A stretch of 58,874 nucleotides of DNA from DASXKD01 sp963734725 (GCA_963734725.1 CAVTIX010000006.1:1-58874); one strand, 5' to 3'; counted from the first letter of the stretch, positions 24,649 through 33,644 are shown. Numbers and translations: made by a program. The notes: generated by a model from the sequence alone, not told the origin.

Positions 24649-26391
24649 TCACCCGGCGGCCGCCGCGGCGGCGGTGCACGCCTCCCGCAGCTTGCGGCGC
24701 AGCGCGGCGCCGGCCTCGCGGCTGGTGCGCACCTCGATCACCCGGATCCCGTCGCCGCGCAGCGCGCCCGCCAGGTCGCGGGCGCGGTCGACGGTGACGG
24801 CCGGGCATCCCGCTGCGGCTGCCAGGCTGCCCAGGTCGGCGCCGTGCGGGGTGCCGAACACCCGCTCGAACGGCCCGCCGAACTCCGCCTGTTCCAGCAG
24901 CGAGAAGATCCCGCCGCCGTCGTTGTTCACCACGACCACGGCCAGGTCCGGCCGCGGCTCCCCCGGCCCGGCAAACAGCCCGGGGGCGTCGTGCAGGAAC
25001 GCCAGGTCGCCCAGCAGGGCCACGGCGGGCCCGCCCCCGGCGCGCTGGTGCGCCAGCGCCGCGCCCGCCGCCGCGGAGACCAGCCCGTCGATCCCGCTCG
25101 CACCCCGGCTGGCCAGCACCCGCAGCCCGGCCCGCGGCGCCATCTGCTGATCCAGGTCGCGGACGGGCAGGCTGGACGCCGCCCACAGCAGGGCGCCGTC
25201 GGGCAGGGCCGCCGCCAGGTCGCGCGCGAGCCGCGGCTCGGACAGCGCCTCGCCGTCGTCGAGCACGCCGCCCGCCGCGGCGCGGGCCGCCGCGTCGGCC
25301 GCGCGCCAGGAGGCCAGCCACGCCGTGCCTGCCCGCGGCCCTGGCCCGCCCGCCAGCCGGACCGAAGGCGCCACGTCGGTGGCGCTGCGCACCGGGTCGG
25401 CCCAGTGCCCGGGGCCCTGCGCGATCACCACGTGCCGGGCCGGGGCGCCCGCGGGCGGCTTGAGGTAGCCAAGCTGCGCCCGGGACAGGCCGGGCCGGCC
25501 CGCGGACACGATGACGTCCGGCCGGTGGCCCGCCACAAACTCCGGCGAGTCGAGCAGGTAGGGGTAGGCGGCCAGGCTCATCGGCCCGGACCGCGCCCCG
25601 GACGAGGGCTCGGCGAGGACCGGCCAGCCCGCCTGCCCGGCGAGGCGCAGCAGCGCCGCCGGGTCGCCGCAGCCGTCACCGCAGAGGACCACACCGCGCT
25701 CGGTCCACGGCAGTTCCAGCACCGGCCCGCCTGCCGGGGCGCCGGGAAAACGCGTCCACGGGCCGCCGTCCTTGCGGCCGTCCAGCGCTTCCGGCCAGCC
25801 ACCCGCCCCGCCGGTGACGCCGCCGGCGTCCGGCAGGTCGGGCACGAGCGGCTCGCGCAGGGCAAGGTTGAGGTGCACCGGCCCGGGGAACCCGCCGTCC
25901 GCCCCGGCGGCGGCCGCCCAGGCCCGGCACGCCAGCGACCGCCAATAGGCGTTCATCCCGGGCCGCGCTTCGGGCGCTCCGGCTTCGCAGAACCAGCGCA
26001 CCGCGTCCCCGTACAGCTTGACCTGGTCGATCGTCTGGTTCGCGCCGGTGCCGCGCAGCTCAGGGGGCCGGTCCGCGGTGAGCACGAGCAGCGGCACCCC
26101 CGCCTCGCTGGCCTCGATGACGGCCGCGTGGAAGTGCGCGGCCGCAGTCCCCGAGGTGCAGACCAGCGCGACCGGCCGACCGCTCGCCTTGGCCAGGCCG
26201 AGCGCGAGGAAGGCGGCGGACCGCTCGTCGATCCGCACGTGCAGCCGCAGGCCAGAACCCTCCCCGGCGCGGTCCCACAGCGCCATGGCCAGCGGCGCGC
26301 TGCGGGATCCGGGCGCCAGCACGGCCTCGGCCAGCCCGCACCTGGCCAGTTCGTCCACCAGGGTGATCGCGAACGCCGTGGCCGGGTTCAT
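24649..26391 (-). CDS. menD: SEPHCHC synthase, MenD
   Basis: A 580-residue thiamine diphosphate enzyme joining isochorismate and 2-oxoglutarate (SEPHCHC synthase). N-terminal ThDP-binding segment APGSRSAPLA, a central domain, and the C-terminal ThDP/Mg motif from GDLAFLHDAP to NNDGGGIFSLL are visible. The ATG at 26391 overlaps the menC stop (ATGA), so menC-menD are coupled on the minus strand; a longer frame upstream lacks family features. Its start peptide MNPATAFAITLVDELARCG matches MenD. Confidence 0.93.
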   Translation of the reverse strand: MNPATAFAITLVDELARCGLAEAVLAPGSRSAPLAMALWDRAGEGSGLRLHVRIDERSAAFLALGLAKASGRPVALVCTSGTAAAHFHAAVIEASEAGVPLLVLTADRPPELRGTGANQTIDQVKLYGDAVRWFCEAGAPEARPGMNAYWRSLACRAWAAAAGADGGFPGPVHLNLALREPLVPDLPDAGGVTGGAGGWPEALDGRKDGGPWTRFPGAPAGGPVLELPWTERGVVLCGDGCGDPAALLRLAGQAGWPVLAEPSSGARSGPMSLAAYPYLLDSPEFVAGHRPDVIVSAGRPGLSRAQLGYLKPPAGAPARHVVIAQGPGHWADPVRSATDVAPSVRLAGGPGPRAGTAWLASWRAADAAARAAAGGVLDDGEALSEPRLARDLAAALPDGALLWAASSLPVRDLDQQMAPRAGLRVLASRGASGIDGLVSAAAGAALAHQRAGGGPAVALLGDLAFLHDAPGLFAGPGEPRPDLAVVVVNNDGGGIFSLLEQAEFGGPFERVFGTPHGADLGSLAAAAGCPAVTVDRARDLAGALRGDGIRVIEVRTSREAGAALRRKLREACTAAAAAAG

Positions 26392-27359
26392 GCCGCATCC
26401 AGGTACTGGGCGGCCGCCAGCGCACGGGCGCGCCACGGCGCGGGATCGGTCTCCCACGCCGCTAGGCGTTCGGCATCAATGCCTGGCCGCGCCACCGGCA
26501 GCACGCCCGACTTCTCGGCCAGCGGCGCGCCGGTGACATCGCCGGCCAGCAGGCTCATGGTGGCCAGCCCGCAGGCGTAGCGGAGCTCGGGCAGCGCGGC
26601 GGCGAACGCGACCCCGGCGGCCAGCCCGACCGAGGTCTCGACGGCGCTGGACACTACGACCGGCAGCCCGCACGCCTCCGCCACGGCCAGCGCCGCGCGA
26701 ACCCCGCCGAGCGGCTGGGCCTTGAGGACCACGATGTCGCACGACCCGGTGGCCCGCACCGCGAGCGGGTCCTCGGCGCGCCGGATGGACTCGTCGGCGG
26801 CGAGCGGCACGTCCGTCTTGCGGCGCAGCTCGGCCAGTTCGGCGAGGGTGGCGCACGGCTGCTCCGCGTACTCCAGGCCGAACCGGCCCAGCGCGCGCAG
26901 CGCCCGCACCGCCTCGCCGACGCCCCAGGCGCCGTTGGCGTCCACCCGGATCGCGCCGCCGCTGCCCAGCGCGTCCCGCACCGCCTCCACCCGGGCCGCG
27001 TCGTCGGCCAGGGACTGGCCGCGCTCGGCCACCTTGACCTTGGCGGTGCGGCACCCGGACGCGGCCACCAGGGCGTGCGCCCGGCCCGGGTCCACCGCGG
27101 GCACGGTCACGTTCACCGGCACCGCGTCCCGGACCGGCGCGGGCCACCCGGCGGTCGCCGCCTCCACGGCGCAGGCCAGCCAGCGGGCGCACTCCCGGGG
27201 GCCGTACTCCGCGAACGGGGAAAACTCCCCCCAGGCCGGCCCTTCGATCAGCGCGCCCTCGCGCACGGTGATACCGCGAAAGCGGGTCCGCAGCGGGATG
27301 GCGAACGCCCGCATCCCGCCCAGCAACCCCGCCACCTGGTCCAGGACGCCGCCGGTCAC
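26388..27359 (-). CDS. menC: o-succinylbenzoate synthase
   Basis: Enolase-superfamily enzyme of 323 residues that dehydrates SHCHC to o-succinylbenzoate. Catalytic features: KVKV lysines, metal ligands in VDANGAW, YAEQP and ADESIR, and the general acid/base Lys in VVLKAQPLGG. The GTG at 27359 is chosen because actinobacterial MenC has about fifteen residues before the RTRFRGIT motif, as obtained with this start; ATG 27314 would remove them. Divergent from menE with 96 bp between. Confidence 0.92.
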   Translation of the reverse strand: MTGGVLDQVAGLLGGMRAFAIPLRTRFRGITVREGALIEGPAWGEFSPFAEYGPRECARWLACAVEAATAGWPAPVRDAVPVNVTVPAVDPGRAHALVAASGCRTAKVKVAERGQSLADDAARVEAVRDALGSGGAIRVDANGAWGVGEAVRALRALGRFGLEYAEQPCATLAELAELRRKTDVPLAADESIRRAEDPLAVRATGSCDIVVLKAQPLGGVRAALAVAEACGLPVVVSSAVETSVGLAAGVAFAAALPELRYACGLATMSLLAGDVTGAPLAEKSGVLPVARPGIDAERLAAWETDPAPWRARALAAAQYLDAA

Positions 27360-27442
27360 GGCTGGCGCGAGAACCTGGCGAAGCCCGGCCGCTGCCACTC
27401 GGTCACGCCTGACCCTCCCATTCCACTGGAGTTTTTGCCCGT

Positions 27443-27448
27443 TAACCT
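27443..27448 (+). promoter_or_regulatory. putative -10 box for leaderless menE mRNA
   Basis: TAACCT is seven bases before the menE ATG, with no ribosome-binding site between. The menC-menE gap would hold divergent promoters. Pattern-based only. Confidence 0.35.
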
Positions 27449-27455
27449 TACGTTG

Positions 27456-28682
27456 ATGGCCGGACGCCCCCTGCACGCCCTCCTGCTCCCGCCCGCCGCC
27501 GGGGCTGGCCGGCTGCTTGACGCGCTGTCAGCGGCGCTGGACGGCAGCGGTCCCGCGATCCTCCCGCTTAACCCGGGCCTGCCGTCCGACCGGGTCGCCG
27601 ATCTGCTGCACGCTTTCACCCCAGCCACAGTAGAAACTCTTGACGGTGCAGAACGATGGCGCCCCGACGACTCGCGACCGGCCGCGCCGGCGGCCGGGGC
27701 CGATCTGCCTGACGGCACGGCGGTCGTGATAGCCACCTCCGGCGCCACCGGCGAGCCCAAGGGCGTCCAGCTCAGCGCGGATGCGCTGCTGGCCTCCGCG
27801 CGGGCCAGCCTGGACCGGATCGGCGCCCGCCCCGGAACCCGCTGGCTGTGCCCGCTGCCCACCAGCCACATCGCCGGGCTCGGCGTGCTGGTCCGGTCCA
27901 TCGTCAACGGGACCGCCCCAGTTGTCGTGGAGCGGCTGGACCCGGCGCAGCGGAACCTGGCCAGGCTCGGCTGCGAGTACGTGTCCCTGGTCCCTGCGCA
28001 ACTGCGCCGGATGCTGGAGGCGGGCGCGGGCCTGTCGGCGTTCGGCGCGATCCTGCTCGGCGGGGCGGCGATCCCGTCCGGCCTGCTGACCGGCGCCCGG
28101 GCCGCCGGCGCCCGGGTCATCACGACCTACGGAATGTCCGAAACCTGCGGCGGCTGCGTGTACAACGGCGTCCCCCTGGACGGCGTCGGTGTCCGCGACG
28201 GCCCCGGCGGCCGGATCCAGATCACCGGCCCGGTCCTGTTCTCCGGCTACCGCAACCGCCCGGACCTCACCGGGCAGGTTCTCGGCGAGGACGGCTGGTT
28301 CACCACCTCAGATCTCGGCGAAGTCAATGAGGCAGGGGTGCTGTTCATCCACGGACGCGCCGACGAGATGATCAACACCGGCGGCCACAAGGTAGCCCCT
28401 GCCGAGGTGGCCGCCATCCTCGAAACCGTTCCCAGCGTCCGTGAGGCGGCCGTTTTCGGCGAGCCAGACTCCCACTGGGGAGAGCGGGTCACGGCGGTGG
28501 TAGTCCCCGCGTCCTTCGCCCACCCCCCGAACCTGAAAGAGCTCCGTGCCGCCGTCAGCCGCAAACTCCCCGCCTACGCAGCCCCCCGCGCCCTGCTCAT
28601 CGTCCGCGCGATGCCCCTGCTCCCCTCGGGAAAGCCAGACCTAGCCACCGTGCGAGGAATCGGAAGGGATAACGCCACCTGA
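27456..28682 (+). CDS. menE: o-succinylbenzoate-CoA ligase
   Basis: An AMP-forming acyl-CoA ligase of 408 residues, short for the family, as MenE of actinobacteria is. The adenylation motifs are ATSGATGEPKGVQLS, TYGMSETCGG, and DGWFTTSDLGE; the C-terminal lid has GHKVAPAEV and the catalytic Lys in LPSGKPDLATVR. It activates o-succinylbenzoate with ATP and CoA. The ATG at 27456 fits the family N-terminus. With menF, menD and menC nearby, only naphthoate synthase and later steps are missing here. Confidence 0.92.
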   Translation: MAGRPLHALLLPPAAGAGRLLDALSAALDGSGPAILPLNPGLPSDRVADLLHAFTPATVETLDGAERWRPDDSRPAAPAAGADLPDGTAVVIATSGATGEPKGVQLSADALLASARASLDRIGARPGTRWLCPLPTSHIAGLGVLVRSIVNGTAPVVVERLDPAQRNLARLGCEYVSLVPAQLRRMLEAGAGLSAFGAILLGGAAIPSGLLTGARAAGARVITTYGMSETCGGCVYNGVPLDGVGVRDGPGGRIQITGPVLFSGYRNRPDLTGQVLGEDGWFTTSDLGEVNEAGVLFIHGRADEMINTGGHKVAPAEVAAILETVPSVREAAVFGEPDSHWGERVTAVVVPASFAHPPNLKELRAAVSRKLPAYAAPRALLIVRAMPLLPSGKPDLATVRGIGRDNAT

Positions 28683-28954
28683 CCGTTGCTGTAGAGAGCA
28701 GCGGCGCCGTCATGCCGCAGGACCCGGCGACGGCAGCAGGAAAAGCCAGCGACTCTAGCCGACGGAAGTGGCGATTGTCACGCAGAAGAAGGCGCGCACG
28801 GTCGAACTCCACGGGAACAACTTGGCGCGTGGCGCGTTAAAACTAGTGCCCGCGCTTCACAGTACCAGCCGATTTGGCCGGATGCCGTCCCCGCGACGGC
28901 GGCACCGGCCGCGGGGGGCCGCCAAGCGATGCGTCAACAGGCGCGCGCACGTGG

Positions 28955-28963
28955 AAGGAGGTG
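28955..28963 (+). promoter_or_regulatory. strong ribosome-binding site of the sigma factor gene
   Basis: AAGGAGGTG, almost fully complementary to the 16S 3' end, lies five bases before ATG 28968. It decides this start over the upstream in-frame ATG at 28929. Confidence 0.85.
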
Positions 28964-28967
28964 CCTC

Positions 28968-30164
28968 ATGCCGAGGACCGCAAGCACCGCGCCGGCGCGG
29001 AAGGCCGCTGAGCGCACCGCCAGCAAGCCGGCCAAGACCGCTGCCCGGACGACCGCTACCAAGACCCCTGCCCAGACCGGGACCGGAACCAGTAAGGACG
29101 TCATGCAGACTGCTGTGCAGGAGCCCGCCGCCGAGGAGATCGCCGAGATGGTGGGAATGGATGGGCTCGACGCAGAGGCGGAGGCCGCGGCCCTGATGGA
29201 TGCCGAGGCTGCCACGCCCGCGGTGGCCGAGGTCGATCTGGACGATCAGACCTCCACGATGGGCGACTCCGTCCACACCTACCTGAAGTCGATCGGGCGT
29301 ACCAGCCTGCTCACCGCCGAGCAGGAAGTGAACCTCGCCAAGCGGATCGAGGCCGGGCTGTACGCGGAGCACAAGCTGGAGACCGACCCGGACCTCGACG
29401 AGGACTACCGCCGCGACCTGGAACTGGTGGCGGAGGACGGCCGGCGCGCCAAGGCACACATGCTGGAGGCGAACCTGCGGCTGGTGGTCTCGGTGGCCAA
29501 GAAGTACAGCGACCGGGGACTGTCCCTGCTGGATGTGGTGCAGGAAGGCAACCTGGGCCTGATCCGCGCGGTGGAGAAGTTCGACTACACCAAGGGTTAC
29601 AAGTTCTCCACCTACGCGATGTGGTGGATCCGGCAGGCGATCCAGCGCGGGTTCGCCGACGCCGCACGGACGATCCGGCTGCCGGTGCACGTGCTTGAGA
29701 TGCTGTCCAAGCTCAGCCGGGTCGAGCGGGACATGCACCAGCGGCTCGGCCGGGAGCCCACCCCGGAGGAGCTCGCGGTGGAGCTGGACCGGACCCCGGA
29801 CCAGATCGAGGAGCTGCTGCGCACCAGCCGCCAGCCGATCAGCCTGGACTCCACGATCGGCGAGGACGGCGAGACCAGCATCGGCGACCTGATCGAGGAC
29901 GTGGACGCGCCGGAGGCGTCCGAGCTGGTAGACCGTCAGCTCATGGCGGACCAGCTGAGGAACGCGCTGGACGCGCTGACCCCCCGGGAGGCGACCATCA
30001 TGGCGATGCGTTTCGGCCTCTACGACGGGAACCCGCACACGCTGGACGAGATCGGGCGGGCGCTCGGCCTGACCAGGGAGCGGATCCGGCAGCTGGAGAA
30101 GCAGTCCCTGTCCAAGCTGCGCCACCCGAGCCGCGCCCAGCCGCTGCTCGACTACGCCAGCTGA
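28968..30164 (+). CDS. RNA polymerase sigma factor, principal (group 1/2) type
   Basis: A 398-residue sigma-70 factor. An Ala/Thr/Lys-rich disordered N-terminus precedes region 1.2 (DSVHTYLKSIGRTSLLTAEQE). Region 2 has the core-binding and -10 recognition segments (NLRLVVSVAKKY, LGLIRAVEKFDYTKGYKF, YAMWWIRQAI). Region 3 is ARTIRLPVHV to DQIEELLR, and region 4 has the -35-binding helix LTRERIRQLEKQSLSKLRHP. This resembles HrdB/SigA/SigB proteins. The lysine-rich N-terminus is like actinobacterial principal sigma factors, but another copy elsewhere cannot be excluded. Followed by a strong terminator. Confidence 0.92.
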   Translation: MPRTASTAPARKAAERTASKPAKTAARTTATKTPAQTGTGTSKDVMQTAVQEPAAEEIAEMVGMDGLDAEAEAAALMDAEAATPAVAEVDLDDQTSTMGDSVHTYLKSIGRTSLLTAEQEVNLAKRIEAGLYAEHKLETDPDLDEDYRRDLELVAEDGRRAKAHMLEANLRLVVSVAKKYSDRGLSLLDVVQEGNLGLIRAVEKFDYTKGYKFSTYAMWWIRQAIQRGFADAARTIRLPVHVLEMLSKLSRVERDMHQRLGREPTPEELAVELDRTPDQIEELLRTSRQPISLDSTIGEDGETSIGDLIEDVDAPEASELVDRQLMADQLRNALDALTPREATIMAMRFGLYDGNPHTLDEIGRALGLTRERIRQLEKQSLSKLRHPSRAQPLLDYAS

Positions 30165-30201
30165 CTCACCGGGGGGCGCTCCGGGGGCAGCACAGCGTGC
30201 G

Positions 30202-30236
30202 ACGGCGCCGGCCCACCCGAGGTGGGCCGGCGCCGT
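30202..30236 (+). terminator. intrinsic terminator after the sigma factor gene
   Basis: A 16-bp perfect GC-rich stem (core GGCGCCGGCCCACC) with a three-base CGA loop, followed by TTCTT. It lies 37 bases after the sigma stop and could also serve the convergent secreted-protein gene. Confidence 0.88.
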
Positions 30237-30253
30237 TTCTTGCTGCCTGGCTA

Positions 30254-30904
30254 TCAGCGGTGGACGTGAGACAGCGGCCCGGCGTCGACCGGGAACTGCG
30301 CGGTGTTCACGACCTGGATCCCAGCGTGCTGCTCGCCGTTGAACGGCGTCACGATCGCCTGTGTGGCGCCAGGCTCACAGCCCAGGTTGAACGGGACGTT
30401 GGGGTCGTTGAACCAGACCCCGAGGTGGTACTGGTGGGTCGGTGCGAACGTGGTGGTGCCGCCCGGCGACACCGAGAACGTCTCGTTGTCGAAAATGCCC
30501 TTGACGGTCGCGCTGCCGAACCCGTTGTCGTTGGTTTGAATGTCGCTCTGGTACCACGAAATGCCGAACGGCGCGGTGGGCTGCTGGATGACGAACAGGT
30601 CGAAGCCCGTATTGGCCGGCATGCCGTGCAGGCTGACCTTCATGGTGTCGTTGAGCGCCCCGGGGGTGATGGTGACGTGCCCGCCCGCCTTCGGCAGACA
30701 CGCCGAGATGGCCGGGGATGACGGCTTCAGCCCGAACGAGAACGACGACGCGGCGGCGGACCGCGCGTGCGCGCCGCCCGTGGCCGCCCCGGCCGTGGCC
30801 GTCAGGCTCAGCGCCGCAGCGGCGGCCCCGGTCGCGACGACGGCTACCGCCTTCGCGGCAGTGGGGGCCAGGATGCTTCGGATCGTGGGTCGGGTATTGC
30901 TCAT
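30254..30904 (-). CDS. secreted hypothetical protein
   Basis: A 216-residue protein with a long twin-charge signal peptide (Arg residues in MSNTRPTIRS, then AVAVVATGAAAAALSLTATAGAATG, cleavage near AGA). The mature part appears as a beta-rich domain with two Cys (ISACLPK and NLGCEPG) that could form a disulfide. I do not recognise the family. The ATG at 30904 has GGAGGACC before it. It is divergent from the ECF sigma gene with 125 bp between, which makes it a possible target of that sigma factor (inference). Confidence 0.78.
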   Translation of the reverse strand: MSNTRPTIRSILAPTAAKAVAVVATGAAAAALSLTATAGAATGGAHARSAAASSFSFGLKPSSPAISACLPKAGGHVTITPGALNDTMKVSLHGMPANTGFDLFVIQQPTAPFGISWYQSDIQTNDNGFGSATVKGIFDNETFSVSPGGTTTFAPTHQYHLGVWFNDPNVPFNLGCEPGATQAIVTPFNGEQHAGIQVVNTAQFPVDAGPLSHVHR

Positions 30905-31029
30905 GACTGGTCCTCCTGTCACGTGGCGGCGTCCCCCGCCGCCGGTCTCGCAGGCGGCCTGGCGGGCGCCAGGCCGCGGTCAGCTGGGCAGGGGTACGCG
31001 CGGGAATCCCCGGATGGTTCAATTCGGGA

Positions 31030-31611
31030 ATGGGGATCTCTGCGCAGGCCGGCGGCGGGGCCGGCCAGGGCGGTGGCGGGGGCCAGCTCACCGGCGCGGC
31101 CAGCGACGACCTGATCGTCACCGAGCTCTATCGCCGGTACCGCGGTCCCTTATTGTTGTTTGTGCTCCGACTTACCGCCGGCGACCGGCAGCAGGCCGAG
31201 GACATCGTGCAGGAGACGATGGTCCGGGCGTGGCGTGAGGCCCGGCGGCTGGACCTGTCCGAGCGGTCGCTCATGCCCTGGCTGGCCACGGTGGCCCGGC
31301 GTATCGTGATCGACGAGCAACGGCGCAAGAGGGCCCGGCCGTCGGAGATAGGGGGCGCCGAGGTGGTGGACAAGGCGCCGGCCGCCGCCGACGAGACCGA
31401 GCACCTGCTGCGCAAGGTGCTCGTAACCGAGGCGCTGCAGGCGCTCTCGGCGGCCCATCGCGAGGTGCTCAACGAGACAATCTTGCGGGACCGCACCGTG
31501 AACCAGGCGGCCGAGGTGCTCGGCGTCCCGGTGGGCACGGTCAAGTCGCGCGTTTACTACGCGCTCAAGGCGCTGCGGGTGGTCCTGGCGGAACGCGGGG
31601 TGTCGGCATGA
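31030..31611 (+). CDS. ECF sigma factor
   Basis: A 193-residue extracytoplasmic-function sigma factor of the SigL/SigK-like group with only regions 2 and 4. Region 2: LYRRYRGPLLLFVLRLTAGD, AEDIVQETMVRAWREA and LATVARRIVIDEQRRK. Region 4: ALQALSAAHREVLNETILRD with helix-turn-helix VNQAAEVLGVPVGTVKSRVYYALKAL. Its stop overlaps the start of the anti-sigma gene (ATGA), the normal coupling. It is probably silent until the anti-sigma factor releases it. Confidence 0.92.
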   Translation: MGISAQAGGGAGQGGGGGQLTGAASDDLIVTELYRRYRGPLLLFVLRLTAGDRQQAEDIVQETMVRAWREARRLDLSERSLMPWLATVARRIVIDEQRRKRARPSEIGGAEVVDKAPAAADETEHLLRKVLVTEALQALSAAHREVLNETILRDRTVNQAAEVLGVPVGTVKSRVYYALKALRVVLAERGVSA

Positions 31612-32294
31612 ACAGCGAGCCCATGAGCGAGCACACCGACGTCGGCGCGTACGCGCTTGGCCTGCTCGAACCGCAGGACCGGCAGGCGTTCGAGGAGCAC
31701 CTGGCCGGGTGCCCGGCGTGCGCCGCGGAACTGGCCGAGCTGTCCGGGATGAAGAACCTGCTGTCGGACCTGGGCCCGGTGGAGCCGCCGGTGGACGAGC
31801 CGTCCGAGACCAACGTCACCGACCTGATCCGGCGGCGCGCCGAATCCCAGCGCCGCCACACCCGCCGGCAGGTGCTGCTCGGCGCGGCGGCAGGCGTGGC
31901 GCTGCTGGCCGGAGGCGTGGGCGTGGGCGTGGCCGTGGCCGGTCAGCCCTCGTCGCAGGGCAGCCAGATTGTCGGCCGGACCGTCAGTGCGGTGGACGAG
32001 CAAACCGGGGTGCACGGCACGGCCACTCTGGTGGCCAAGCCGTTTGGCACTCAGGTGACTGTCGACCTGGCCCAGATACAGGGGCCGCTGGAGTGCCAGT
32101 TCATCGCGGTAGCCCGGACCGGAGCACGGTTCCAGATTGGCACCTGGTTCCTGCCGCCGCACGTCAAGTTTGGGTCGCGGAGTCACCCCGGGCACTTGCT
32201 ACTCAAGGGCTGGACCACCATCAAGCCCGGCGACCTGTCGCGGATCGATGTCGTCGCTACGGGCCACGGCACCCAGGTCAGCATCCCGGTCTGA
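31608..32294 (+). CDS. membrane anti-sigma factor with zinc-binding N-terminus
   Basis: A 228-residue anti-sigma factor. The N-terminal ZAS-like zinc motif HLAGCPACAAELAELS should hold the sigma factor; a single membrane segment lies at about residues 87-107 (LLGAAAGVALLAGGVGVGVAVA). The outer domain of about 115 residues (residues 110-228, like RskA/RsmA-type proteins) may sense signals such as redox or envelope stress. Its last 96 bases overlap the end of the convergent patatin gene on the other strand. Confidence 0.88.
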   Translation: MNSEPMSEHTDVGAYALGLLEPQDRQAFEEHLAGCPACAAELAELSGMKNLLSDLGPVEPPVDEPSETNVTDLIRRRAESQRRHTRRQVLLGAAAGVALLAGGVGVGVAVAGQPSSQGSQIVGRTVSAVDEQTGVHGTATLVAKPFGTQVTVDLAQIQGPLECQFIAVARTGARFQIGTWFLPPHVKFGSRSHPGHLLLKGWTTIKPGDLSRIDVVATGHGTQVSIPV

Positions 32295-33149
32295 GGCCTC
32301 GGGCCCCCGCTCGCCCGACCAGAGGCTGGCCACGGCGGCCAGGGCCGACTCCGCCTGCGCGTAGCCGGCCCGCGCGGCGGCGGGCCGGCCGGCCGAGTCG
32401 AGCACGTTGCGCCCCATCGCGGCGGCCGACGCGGCATCCGGCGCCACCAGCACCACCGCGCTGCCGCCGCGGGCAAGGGCCTGGCACTGGAGCAGCGCGG
32501 CGGGCATGACCCGCAAGCCCTTCCAGATCGGCGCCAGCACCACCACCCGCTCGGACCCCGCCGCCAGGTCAGCGTTCGCGGCCGAGCGCATCCCCCCGTC
32601 CATCCACCGCCGCCCGTTGAGCCGCACCGGCGGCCAGACTCCCGGCACCGCGCAGCTCGCGCTGACCGCCTCGATCAGGCTGATCTCGCTGGAGCTGTCG
32701 AACGTGGCGCCCTCCCCGGTGTCGGCGTTGACGGCGGTGATCAGCAGCCGCTGGCCGGGCCATTCGTGGCTGGGCAGCCAGGCGCCGATCACCGCCCGGC
32801 GCTCGGCCTCGGCCAGCGGCGGGGAGGCCCGGGCCAGCCGGCCCAGCCGCTTGCGGGCCCGGGCCGCCGACCCCGGGGTGAACACCGCCAGGCCGTAGCG
32901 AAACATCAGGGCCCGGCCCATGGTGGCGGTGACCGCAACCTCGGACGGCGTGCACTGGGCCTGATACAGCTCCGCGAGTGGCAACCCGGAGGTGACCTGG
33001 GCGCCGGCCAGCGCCCCGGCCGAGGTGCCCAGCACCAGGTCCGCGGTGGTCAGGTCGACGCCACCGGCCGCCAGCCCGGCGATCAGGCCCACCTCCCAGG
33101 CCGCGCCGGTGATGCCGCCGCCACCCAGCACCAGTGCCGTGCTCGTCAC
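32199..33149 (-). CDS. patatin-like phospholipase
   Basis: A 316-residue patatin-domain hydrolase. The oxyanion loop is GGGGITGAAWEVG, the nucleophile elbow GTSAG (Ser43), and the catalytic Asp in WMDGGMRSAAN (DGG). No signal peptide is seen. It hydrolyses lipid acyl groups, substrate unknown. It starts at GTG 33149 and its last 32 codons overlap the 3' end of the anti-sigma gene on the opposite strand. The overlap is in coding frames both of which are continuous, so it looks real and not an artefact. Confidence 0.88.
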   Translation of the reverse strand: MTSTALVLGGGGITGAAWEVGLIAGLAAGGVDLTTADLVLGTSAGALAGAQVTSGLPLAELYQAQCTPSEVAVTATMGRALMFRYGLAVFTPGSAARARKRLGRLARASPPLAEAERRAVIGAWLPSHEWPGQRLLITAVNADTGEGATFDSSSEISLIEAVSASCAVPGVWPPVRLNGRRWMDGGMRSAANADLAAGSERVVVLAPIWKGLRVMPAALLQCQALARGGSAVVLVAPDAASAAAMGRNVLDSAGRPAAARAGYAQAESALAAVASLWSGERGPEASDRDADLGAVARSDDIDPRQVAGLDGGPALE

Positions 33150-33185
33150 GCCGGCGCCCCTACCGCCGCACGCCGCCGGTGGCGG

Positions 33186-33191
33186 TAATCT
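33186..33191 (+). promoter_or_regulatory. putative -10 box for leaderless GNAT mRNA
   Basis: TAATCT ends seven bases before the GTG start at 33199, with no ribosome-binding site. Fits a leaderless transcript. The -35 element is unclear. Confidence 0.4.
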
Positions 33192-33198
33192 GCCCCGC

Positions 33199-33630
33199 GT
33201 GACTGTTGAGGTGGTTCACACGGTGACCGACGAGCTGGTGGATGCGTTCGCCCGGCTTGTGCCGCAGTTGTCCGCGACCAAGGGCCCGCCCGGTCGCGAG
33301 GCCCTGACGGCGATCGTGGGCTCGCCCGCGGTCACGCTGCTGGTCGCCCGGGCCGAGGGCACGATCGCCGGCACACTCACCCTGGCGATGTTCCCGGCCC
33401 CCACCGGGATCCGCGCCTGGATCGAGGACGTGGTGGTAGATGAGAGGGCCCGCGGCCGGGGCATCGGTGAGGCGCTCATCACCGAGGCGGTCGGCCTCGC
33501 CGGCGCGGCCGGGGCCAGGACGGTAGACCTGACCTCCCGCCGGTCGCGCCAGGCGGCCGGGCGCCTGTACGAGCGGGCCGGCTTCGAGGAGCGCGACACC
33601 AGGGTCTACCGGTACCGCACGCCGGCCTGA
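33199..33630 (+). CDS. GNAT-family N-acetyltransferase
   Basis: A 143-residue GNAT acetyltransferase. The acetyl-CoA-binding motif is VVDERARGRGIGEALITEA and the C-terminal strand is LYERAGFEERDTRVYRY. Substrate unknown. GTG 33199 is selected because it follows a -10-like element; an upstream in-frame extension would overlap the patatin gene on the other strand. Divergent from the patatin gene with 49 bp between. Confidence 0.85.
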   Translation: MTVEVVHTVTDELVDAFARLVPQLSATKGPPGREALTAIVGSPAVTLLVARAEGTIAGTLTLAMFPAPTGIRAWIEDVVVDERARGRGIGEALITEAVGLAGAAGARTVDLTSRRSRQAAGRLYERAGFEERDTRVYRYRTPA

Positions 33631-33644
33631 GCGGCGCACCGGCG

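Noticed and set aside
24844..26580. Plus-strand open frame across menD
   Set aside because: Antisense shadow; no family features, and MenD on the minus strand is unmistakable.
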